From a bacterium UBA4637 (GTDB lineage Bacteria > Bacteroidota > Bacteroidia > Bacteroidales > Bacteroidaceae): a DNA stretch of 18,684 bases. The notes under the pieces were generated by a model. The model did no database searches. It was not told the origin of the DNA and saw only the letters and a list, made by a program, of their open reading frames with translations. Each line of letters starts with the position of its first letter. The stretch's first letter is position 1. This document shows positions 1 through 5,197 of the stretch, one piece after another. The translations under genes and the position numbers were made by a program. The stretch spans positions 57,270 to 75,953 of the forward strand of contig DHMR01000068.1 in the NCBI GenBank assembly GCA_002405875.1, read 5' to 3'.

Positions 1-35
1 TCGACTTGCAGGGGATTCTTTTTAAATGGTTTGTT

Positions 36-998
36 ATGGGATTGTGGAGATTTTTTCGTAAGTTTTCGTTGCCTTGCTCCCTTGTGTTTGGAGCGGTGGT
101 GTATCTGATATTCGCCCATGTTCCTTTCTTGGAGCCGATAGGTGATGCGTGTGGTCCGAAGTTGGTGGAGATGATGCCGGTGATACTCTTCGCCTTGCTC
201 TATGTTACCTTCTGTAAGATAGAGATCAAGGAAATGAAGCCGAAAGCATGGCATTTCATACTCCAGCTCATTCGTACCTCGTTGGCATTGATGATGGTAG
301 TGCTCATCTTCGAGTTTGGCGGCAACTATGAGACCAAGCTTGTGTTGGAGGGTGCTTTCATCTGCTTTATCTGTCCTACGGCGGCTGCTGTGGCTGTGGT
401 TACAGAGAAGTTGGGTGGGTCGATAGGTTCGCTTACCACCTATACGGTCATTGCCAATATCTTTACGATGGTGATTATTCCGAGTCTCTTCCCGATGGTG
501 GAGAAGGGGGCAGATGTTTCTTTCCTCATGATGAGTGCCATGGTGTTCCGCAATGTCACCACCGTCTTGGTCGTACCTTTGCTCCTGGCTTTGCTGAGCA
601 GAAAGTTCCTGCCGAAGTTTGTGGACAAGGTGAAGAGCGTGAAGGACTTGGGCTTCTATATGTGGTGCTTCAACCTCACCATCTTGATGGGTGAGACCTT
701 GCGCAATATTCTCCATGCCGAGGTGTCGGGTTGGACGCTAACCTTGCTCCTCATCGTGCCCTTGTTCGTGTGTCTCATCCAGTTTGCCATTGGCAAGGCT
801 GTGGGCAGACACTTTGGGGCGAGCATCAGTGCAGGTCAGGCATTGGGGCAGAAGAACACCATCGTGGGCATCTGGCTCACCCTCACCTTCCTGAATCCTC
901 TTGCTGCCGTGGCTCCTGGGGCTTACGTGGTATGGCAGAACTTGGTGAATGGCTGGCAAATTTGGTACAAGGAGAAATATGGCAAGTTGAAGTGGTAA
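36..998 (+). CDS. BASS-family-like (bile acid:Na+ symporter type) membrane transporter
   Basis: This is a strongly hydrophobic protein of about 320 residues with eight to ten predicted membrane segments and no signal peptide, so it is an inner-membrane transporter. Features resembling the bile acid:sodium symporter superfamily are the CPTAAAVAVVTEKLGG stretch (about residues 113-128) and the C-terminal GQALGQKN...PGAYVVWQN region, which match the two broken-helix regions of that fold. The substrate cannot be read from sequence. I chose the ATG at 36 because it directly precedes a basic stretch (RFFRKF) and the first helix. A TTG at 6 would add ten residues, and the frame is open to the window edge, so a start further upstream cannot be excluded. 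It stands alone, converging on luxS across a hairpin terminator. Family assignment is moderate; a related secondary-carrier family is the main alternative. Confidence 0.65.
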   Translation: MGLWRFFRKFSLPCSLVFGAVVYLIFAHVPFLEPIGDACGPKLVEMMPVILFALLYVTFCKIEIKEMKPKAWHFILQLIRTSLALMMVVLIFEFGGNYETKLVLEGAFICFICPTAAAVAVVTEKLGGSIGSLTTYTVIANIFTMVIIPSLFPMVEKGADVSFLMMSAMVFRNVTTVLVVPLLLALLSRKFLPKFVDKVKSVKDLGFYMWCFNLTILMGETLRNILHAEVSGWTLTLLLIVPLFVCLIQFAIGKAVGRHFGASISAGQALGQKNTIVGIWLTLTFLNPLAAVAPGAYVVWQNLVNGWQIWYKEKYGKLKW

Positions 999-1011
999 TC
1001 ACAGATATTAA

Positions 1012-1048
1012 AAAAGCCGCGCTGCGTTCATTAAGCAGGGCGGCTTTT
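1012..1048. terminator. Bidirectional intrinsic terminator between the transporter and luxS
   Basis: A 14-bp stem with one mismatch pairs 1012-1025 (AAAAGCCGCGCTGC) with 1035-1048 (GCAGGGCGGCTTTT) around a 9-nt loop. On + the stem ends in TTTTCTCTT, 14 nt after the transporter stop. On - it ends in a run of six T, which suits termination of the mtnN-luxS transcript. It serves two convergent genes. Confidence 0.85.
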
Positions 1049-1100
1049 CTCTTATAAAGCAGGGGCGGTTTTTCTTTTTCTCGTCATCAATTTCTCCCTG

Positions 1101-1586
1101 TTAGTCTTGTGTCGGATAAATAAGGTTCTCTTCCTTGATGACATTCAAGACCTCTTCGAGATATTTCTTGGATTCATACTTCGCCATTGGGAGGTCGTGG
1201 AGCAGGTAGTTGCCGCAATCCTTGGCAGCCTGGCCAGGAATCTCACCCTCGTAATCGGCGATAAACTTGAAAGTGCGCTTCATCAACTCTACGATGTCCT
1301 TGCTCTCGTAGTCGCCTCTGATCAAAAGATAATTACCTGTAAGACAGCCCATAGGTCCCCAATAGATGATGCGGTCTTTCCATTCCGGGTCGTTGCGTAG
1401 ATAAGTGGCAGCGAGGTGCTCGATAGTATGGATGGCACCATTGTGGAGACAAGGCTCCTGGTTAGGCACCTTCATACGAATGTCGAAGGTGGTTACTACT
1501 TCTCCGCCTACTTCGTCCTTGCGACTCACGTAGATGCCACGGAGCAACTTGTTATGATTGATAGTGAAACTTGGAATTTTATTCAT
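1101..1586 (-). CDS. luxS: S-ribosylhomocysteine lyase (AI-2 synthase)
   Basis: LuxS cleaves S-ribosylhomocysteine to homocysteine and 4,5-dihydroxy-2,3-pentanedione, the precursor of autoinducer 2, in the cytoplasm. The 161-residue length is usual for the family. The signature HTIEH is present (His53, Glu56, His57). Together with Cys124 in the KDCGNY segment it supplies the metal ligands, and Cys81 in GPMGCLTGNY is the catalytic cysteine position. No key residue is missing. The gene follows mtnN on the same strand with a 30-nt gap. mtnN makes its substrate, so the pair forms the two-step SAH recycling route. It probably shares the promoter upstream of mtnN and ends at the hairpin at 1012-1048. 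Confidence 0.97.
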   Translation of the reverse strand: MNKIPSFTINHNKLLRGIYVSRKDEVGGEVVTTFDIRMKVPNQEPCLHNGAIHTIEHLAATYLRNDPEWKDRIIYWGPMGCLTGNYLLIRGDYESKDIVELMKRTFKFIADYEGEIPGQAAKDCGNYLLHDLPMAKYESKKYLEEVLNVIKEENLIYPTQD

Positions 1587-1588
1587 AA

Positions 1589-1613
1589 TGTTGAATGTTA
1601 ATTGTTGAATGTT
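1589..1613. repeat. Two 11-bp direct repeats in the mtnN-luxS junction
   Basis: TGTTGAATGTT occurs at 1589-1599 and again at 1603-1613, a 14-bp period, followed by a partial third GTTGAA. The repeats fill nearly all of the 30-nt gap between the two minus-strand genes, occupying the place where a luxS ribosome-binding site would be. No purine-rich Shine-Dalgarno sequence is visible there. Confidence 0.7.
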
Positions 1614-1616
1614 GAA

Positions 1617-2315
1617 TTACAGGCTATCGAGGAAAGCCTTGGTGACATTGAACGAGCCTTCTGCCATCTTTGCCCAGAAGTCGAAATACTGCTGCGCCTT
1701 GGTGTCCTTCAGAGGTACGTCACTGATGATGCGGAAAGAGATGAAAGGAGTCTTGTAGATGTGGCAAGTTTGTGCGATAGAGCAACTCTCCATGTCCACA
1801 GCCATCGCATGAGGGAAATGCTCCATGATGGAACGCATTTTTTCCTTGCTATCCACAAACCATTCGCCGCTCACGATTTGACCGGCGTGGATATGAGGGT
1901 GCTTGCTTTCAGGCAAATCATTGATGGCAAGTGCCTTCTCCACGTATTCCTTGGGAGTCTTGAAGGTAGCAGGCATGCCGAGAATCTGCCCAAACTCACA
2001 TTCATCGCCACAGTAAGCATCGTGGTATACACATTCGGTGGCTACCACCACCTCGGTTATGTTGAGATTAATGTCTGCACCACCGGCTACACCCGAAGAG
2101 ATGATGAGGTCAGGATGGTAATTGTCTATCATTTCCACCGCACCGATGGCACTATTTACCTTTCCGATGCCGCATTGCTGCATGACTACCTCGTTGTCGC
2201 CAATCTTTCCGATGACGAAATCCTTGTAGTTCTTGCGTTCGGTCTGTGACTCGTTGAGTAGTGTCTTGAGTTGCGTGAACTCCTTGTCCATCGCAACGAT
2301 AATTCCTATTTTCAT
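1617..2315 (-). CDS. mtnN: 5'-methylthioadenosine/S-adenosylhomocysteine nucleosidase
   Basis: MtnN (Pfs) removes adenine from S-adenosylhomocysteine and 5'-methylthioadenosine. It relieves product inhibition of methyltransferases and gives S-ribosylhomocysteine to LuxS. The protein has 232 residues, the family size. It starts MKIGIIVAMDKE, placing the conserved Glu12 as in the E. coli enzyme. The VDMES motif gives the substrate-binding Glu176, and FRIISDV gives the catalytic Asp199. The SSGVAGG loop near residues 73-79 is also typical. It is a cytoplasmic enzyme with no signal peptide. It is the first gene of a minus-strand pair with luxS, with a consensus-type promoter directly upstream (2339-2369). 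Confidence 0.96.
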   Translation of the reverse strand: MKIGIIVAMDKEFTQLKTLLNESQTERKNYKDFVIGKIGDNEVVMQQCGIGKVNSAIGAVEMIDNYHPDLIISSGVAGGADINLNITEVVVATECVYHDAYCGDECEFGQILGMPATFKTPKEYVEKALAINDLPESKHPHIHAGQIVSGEWFVDSKEKMRSIMEHFPHAMAVDMESCSIAQTCHIYKTPFISFRIISDVPLKDTKAQQYFDFWAKMAEGSFNVTKAFLDSL

Positions 2316-2338
2316 ATATGTCTTGTAATTTTCGGCTG

Positions 2339-2369
2339 CAAAGTTACTTTAAAATCAAGACATTACAAA
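2339..2369 (-). promoter_or_regulatory. Bacteroidota housekeeping promoter for mtnN-luxS
   Basis: Read on the minus strand, TTTG (2369-2366) and TAACTTTG (2346-2339) are separated by exactly 19 nt. This fits the published Bacteroides -33/-7 consensus (TTTG, TAnnTTTG). The predicted start of transcription is near 2332, leaving a leader of about 15-20 nt before the mtnN ATG at 2315. Confidence 0.75.
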
Positions 2370-2399
2370 ATAAAAGACTTTAAAGATTCTTATAAACGC

Positions 2400-2439
2400 A
2401 CATTTCCTTGCCTTATTTCTCGTAAAGGCAAGGAAATGT
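2400..2439 (-). terminator. Perfect 15-bp inverted repeat, likely terminator of the barrel-protein gene
   Basis: ACATTTCCTTGCCTT (2400-2414) is the exact reverse complement of 2425-2439, with a 10-nt loop. It lies 29 nt after the stop of the minus-strand outer-membrane protein and upstream of the mtnN promoter, which is the right place for a terminator insulating the two units. The following bases on the minus strand (GCGTTTATAAG) lack a long T run, so it may stop transcription inefficiently or mainly protect the mRNA 3' end. Confidence 0.6.
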
Positions 2440-2468
2440 TATCATTTAAAAAGTAAAATTGATGGAAT

Positions 2469-3146
2469 TTAGAAGTTGACTCCGAAGTTGAGCTGAAGGG
2501 CACCATTGCGAGATTTGTCGAAGGTGTCGTGGCAGATGTTTGCCAAGCCGATGTCGTAGGTCAAGTCAGCGTAGAACATGTCATACTGCACGCCACAGCC
2601 TAGGCGAAGGCCACCGTCGAAGCGCTGGAAGTTGTGTTTGGAGAAGGAATTCTCAGCCTCTCTTTCCTCGAAGTTCTTGATTTTACCTCCCACACCTGCG
2701 GCAAAGTAACCACCCAAGAAAGGTTGGATGGAGAATTGTGGGTCGATATTGTACTTGTATTTGAATACCACAGGAATTTCGAGATAATTGAGATCGTAGG
2801 TCATCTTCTTGCCTGCTGACTGGTCTTTCTTACCACCTTTCTCTGTGTAGAAGAGACCACCTTCCAAGTAGATTGGCTGGTAGTTGGAGAGTGGAATACC
2901 TGCTACGATGCCTACGTTGAGGCCAGTCTGCCAGTCACCACCGTCAAGTCGCGCGTCGTCGGAGTTGACGTAAGAGAACGAAGGACCGATTCGGAAACCG
3001 AAATAGGTGTCGATTGGCCCCCGTCGATAACCATAGTCGAGATGTCCGGTGTTCTTATTGTAGTAGCGGCTATTTTTGTAGTTCTGAGCCGAAGATGGCA
3101 TGGCGATGAGCATGAGAGCCATCAAGAAAAATACAATTCTTTTCAT
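2469..3146 (-). CDS. PorT-like/outer membrane beta-barrel protein
   Basis: This is a 225-residue exported protein with a signal peptide at residues 1-20 (MKRIVFFLMALMLIAMPSSA, cleavage before QN). It is followed by alternating strands such as YFGFRIGPSFSYV, GLNVGIVAGIPL, IYLEGGLFYTEKG and LEIPVVFKYKY, and it ends with NFGVNF. The C-terminal aromatic residue and strand pattern fit the eight-stranded outer membrane protein beta-barrel family (PF13568-like) common in Bacteroidota. Function is unknown. The open frame extends upstream to 3359, but the extra 71 residues lack coding character and would bury the signal peptide, so the ATG at 3146 is chosen. It is divergent from the sigma-factor gene and shares a 231-bp intergenic region with it. 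Confidence 0.8.
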   Translation of the reverse strand: MKRIVFFLMALMLIAMPSSAQNYKNSRYYNKNTGHLDYGYRRGPIDTYFGFRIGPSFSYVNSDDARLDGGDWQTGLNVGIVAGIPLSNYQPIYLEGGLFYTEKGGKKDQSAGKKMTYDLNYLEIPVVFKYKYNIDPQFSIQPFLGGYFAAGVGGKIKNFEEREAENSFSKHNFQRFDGGLRLGCGVQYDMFYADLTYDIGLANICHDTFDKSRNGALQLNFGVNF

Positions 3147-3220
3147 AATCTTCCGTGTTAAGTTTGTAATTCTAACTTTGCGAAGTATTTCTAACCAAGC
3201 AATGATTTTGAAATCTGCTG

Positions 3221-3228
3221 CAAAAGTA
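3221..3228 (-). promoter_or_regulatory. Possible -7 box for the barrel-protein gene
   Basis: Read on the minus strand, 3228-3221 is TACTTTTG, a full match to TAnnTTTG. No TTTG-like -33 box is found at the usual distance, so this is weak alone. It would give a leader of about 65-70 nt before the ATG at 3146. Confidence 0.4.
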
Positions 3229-3256
3229 CAGGTTATTTGGGGAAACGAGAGCGTGG

Positions 3257-3289
3257 AATCCCTATAAGTCGATGGGAAAATCCCTATAA
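3257..3289. repeat. Paired 11-bp direct repeat in the divergent promoter region
   Basis: AATCCCTATAA occurs at 3257-3267 and 3279-3289, 22 bp apart start to start, or about two helical turns. The pair sits between the divergent barrel-protein and sigma-factor genes, just upstream of the predicted sigma-factor promoter. The arrangement suits a dimeric regulator binding one DNA face, but no regulator can be named. Confidence 0.55.
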
Positions 3290-3320
3290 TCGCCATTTTG
3301 GAGATAATCATCCGTGAAAT

Positions 3321-3352
3321 TTTGGTTGTGCAGATTATTTTTATTAATTTTG
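3321..3352 (+). promoter_or_regulatory. Housekeeping-type promoter of the sigma-factor gene
   Basis: TTTG at 3321-3324 and TAATTTTG at 3345-3352 are separated by 20 nt, matching the Bacteroides -33/-7 pattern. Transcription would begin near 3359, giving a leader of roughly 19 nt before the ATG at 3378. An AAGAGAGAATTAGG purine-rich stretch precedes the start codon. Confidence 0.7.
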
Positions 3353-3377
3353 CAACCAAATTAAGAGAGAATTAGGT

Positions 3378-3890
3378 ATGCAAGAAGTGCAAGGTTCATA
3401 TCGGGAAAAGTTTGAGAGGGTATATACCGAAAATTATCTTCGGTTGTACTACTATGCCTTGCACATTGTCAATGACGAGGAGGCAGCCAAGGATATTCTG
3501 AACGATGTTTTTGTGGCTTTGTGGAAAAACATCGAGACTTTCAAGGATGAAAATGTCAATGCTTACTTGATGACATCGGTCAGGAATCGGTCTGTCGATT
3601 TCTTGCGCCATCATGTCTTGCAACATCAATATTCTGAAGAGTACTTGCATACTGCTGAGCGCTTTTATGCCGATTATTCCGATGAAAAGGAAAAACTGGT
3701 GGAGGAAATGATGAGCCAACTTTCTCCACCTACCGACCAAATATTGGAGATGTGCTATCTCAAACGAATGAAATATGCCGAGGTGGCCGAGGCTCTAGAT
3801 ATTAGCCCAAATACAGTGAAGAAGCACATCATGAAAGCTTTAAAAACATTAAGGGAGCTATATAAAGGTAAATGGGAATACCCGATTTAG
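3378..3890 (+). CDS. ECF (FecI-like) RNA polymerase sigma-70 factor
   Basis: This 170-residue sigma factor contains only regions 2 and 4. Region 2 spans about residues 11-78 (FERVYTENYLRLYYYA...VRNRSVDFLRH). Region 4 spans about 108-160, with the helix-turn-helix KYAEVAEALDISPNTVKKHI at 132-151. It lacks region 1 and any extra domain, as is usual for FecI-type ECF factors of Bacteroidota. It should direct RNA polymerase to the promoters of the linked SusC/SusD locus when released or activated by the FecR-like protein encoded 53 nt downstream. The start at 3378 is supported by the promoter and purine-rich leader upstream. The last 12 bases overlap the first block of a putative ECF promoter for the next gene. 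Confidence 0.93.
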   Translation: MQEVQGSYREKFERVYTENYLRLYYYALHIVNDEEAAKDILNDVFVALWKNIETFKDENVNAYLMTSVRNRSVDFLRHHVLQHQYSEEYLHTAERFYADYSDEKEKLVEEMMSQLSPPTDQILEMCYLKRMKYAEVAEALDISPNTVKKHIMKALKTLRELYKGKWEYPI

Positions 3891-3905
3891 TTTCTCGTCC
3901 GTATC
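3879..3905 (+). promoter_or_regulatory. Candidate ECF-sigma promoter upstream of the anti-sigma gene
   Basis: TACCCGATTT (3879-3888), an 8-nt spacer and GTCCGTATC (3897-3905) reappear with the same spacing at 5126-5152 before susC. The element ends 38 nt before the anti-sigma ATG. Its first block lies inside the end of the sigma-factor gene. The two-block form and position suggest -35 and -10 elements of the local ECF sigma factor. This is inference from two copies. Confidence 0.6.
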
Positions 3906-3943
3906 ATTATAATATAATTAAGGTGTAATTGTAAGAGGAAAAT

Positions 3944-5014
3944 ATGACCAACGACGATAATTATAATATGTCTGATTTCATGCAAGAGGAAGTGGCGGTT
4001 CGTGACCATCTCTTACGGAAGACTCATATGGCTCCCGATGTCCAAAGGGAGTTAAACTCATTTTGGGCGAAAATGGAAGAAGGAGAGGAGAGAGTTTCTG
4101 AAAATATGGATTCAGAAAATCGTTCTCTTGTTCGCCGTTTTGCCATTCCTGCAATCTTGGCAGCGGCAGCTTCAGTAGCATTGGTTCTTTTCCTTTATTT
4201 GGGGAAGCAGCATCAGGTCTTGAATGTACCTGATGGCGCAGTAGTGGCGTACGAGGCTGATGCTGAGAATTCGCAAATTAGCGTTACTTTGCAAAAGGGC
4301 GATGAGGAACCGGTGCCTGTGTCTGCAAATCAAACATCTTGTGCAAAAGTCTATACAACTTATCCTAAAGTCAATTCGGCAACGACGATTCGCAATATCT
4401 TGACAACTCCTGTCAATGCTACGGCGGAGGTAACTTTGTCCGATGGTACGATGGTGACAGTCAATGCCGGAAGTAAGTTGGTATATCCACAGTCTTTTTC
4501 GGGTACGACTCGTGAGGTAGAACTTCAAGGCGAAGCATACTTCAAGGTGCATCATGATGCCAAGCATCCTTTTGTTGTCAAGGCAAATGGCATCACCACC
4601 AAGGTGTTGGGTACGGAATTCAACATTCGTTCTCGTTCTGCTAATGATACGCATGTCACCTTGTTGCAAGGAAGTGTATTGGTCAGTTCTGCCGTGACAG
4701 CCAAGCGATTGAAGCCCGGTGAGGATGCAAGCTTTAAGGAGGGTCGTGTGGCCGTTCGTTCGGTTGATACCGAGGAATATACGGCTTGGAAGAATGGCGA
4801 GTTCTATTTTGACAACGAGACCCTTCTGGACATAGCCAAAGAAATCGGAAAATGGTATCATGTGAGTGTCATCTTCCTAAGTCCTGCCAAAATGCAGACA
4901 CGTCTCTTCTTTGCTGCACCGAGGGATGGGGGCATCGAAGAATTGTTGGAAGTGCTGAATGGTTTAGATAAGGCGAAGTTTACCTACCATAATGGGCAGG
5001 TGATTATAGAATAA
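3944..5014 (+). CDS. FecR-family anti-sigma factor / sigma regulator with DUF4974
   Basis: This 356-residue protein has the usual FecR layout of Bacteroidota. Residues 1-65 are cytoplasmic and would bind the sigma factor. One membrane helix spans about 66-86 (FAIPAILAAAASVALVLFLYL). A periplasmic FecR domain spans about 155-255 (VTLSDGTMVTVNAGSKL, GEAYFKV, FVVKANGITTKVLGTEFNI). A C-terminal DUF4974-like domain spans about 286-355. It should sense the STN domain of the TonB-dependent receptor encoded next and pass the signal to the sigma factor. A purine-rich GTAAGAGGAA stretch precedes the ATG. It is followed by a 183-bp gap holding a hairpin and a second copy of the putative ECF promoter. 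Confidence 0.92.
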   Translation: MTNDDNYNMSDFMQEEVAVRDHLLRKTHMAPDVQRELNSFWAKMEEGEERVSENMDSENRSLVRRFAIPAILAAAASVALVLFLYLGKQHQVLNVPDGAVVAYEADAENSQISVTLQKGDEEPVPVSANQTSCAKVYTTYPKVNSATTIRNILTTPVNATAEVTLSDGTMVTVNAGSKLVYPQSFSGTTREVELQGEAYFKVHHDAKHPFVVKANGITTKVLGTEFNIRSRSANDTHVTLLQGSVLVSSAVTAKRLKPGEDASFKEGRVAVRSVDTEEYTAWKNGEFYFDNETLLDIAKEIGKWYHVSVIFLSPAKMQTRLFFAAPRDGGIEELLEVLNGLDKAKFTYHNGQVIIE

Positions 5015-5070
5015 TAAACTCTTGGAATTGTTTTGATTTTTTCGATGAAAGTGAACAATCCGTAAATGCC

Positions 5071-5131
5071 CGGGTGCATTTTGAAAGAAAAATGAAAGTT
5101 TTTTCAACTTTTTTCTTTCAAAGCGTACCCG
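5071..5131. other. Large imperfect hairpin between the anti-sigma gene and susC
   Basis: TTTGAAAGAAA (5080-5090) pairs with TTTCTTTCAAA (5112-5122), and AAAGTT (5095-5100) pairs with AACTTT (5106-5111), with a 4-nt bulge and a 5-nt loop. An outer CGGGT (5071-5075) can pair with ACCCG (5127-5131). The outer right arm is part of the candidate susC promoter. It could end the sigma/anti-sigma transcript, although no strong T run follows it. Confidence 0.55.
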
Positions 5132-5152
5132 ATTTTCGTATTAGTCCGTATC
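5126..5152 (+). promoter_or_regulatory. Candidate ECF-sigma promoter upstream of susC
   Basis: This is the second copy of the two-block element: TACCCGATTT (5126-5135), 8 nt, GTCCGTATC (5144-5152). It ends 45 nt before the susC ATG. No housekeeping TAnnTTTG box was found in this gap, which supports dependence on the locus's own sigma factor. Confidence 0.6.
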
Positions 5153-5197
5153 TCTTATCAAAAATAAATCAAGTCAAAAGCATAAAATGATTCGTTA

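Noticed and set aside
1602..2249. 215-codon + strand frame over mtnN
   Set aside because: The minus strand encodes an intact MtnN with all catalytic residues, so the + frame is a codon shadow.
3147..3359. 71-residue N-terminal extension of the barrel protein
   Set aside because: A clear signal peptide begins at the ATG at 3146, and the extension covers the promoter region and the direct repeats.
5071..5131. Invertible promoter (inverted repeats flanking a switch)
   Set aside because: The arms are only 5-23 nt apart with no promoter between them, and no recombinase gene is nearby, so this is a hairpin and not an invertible segment.
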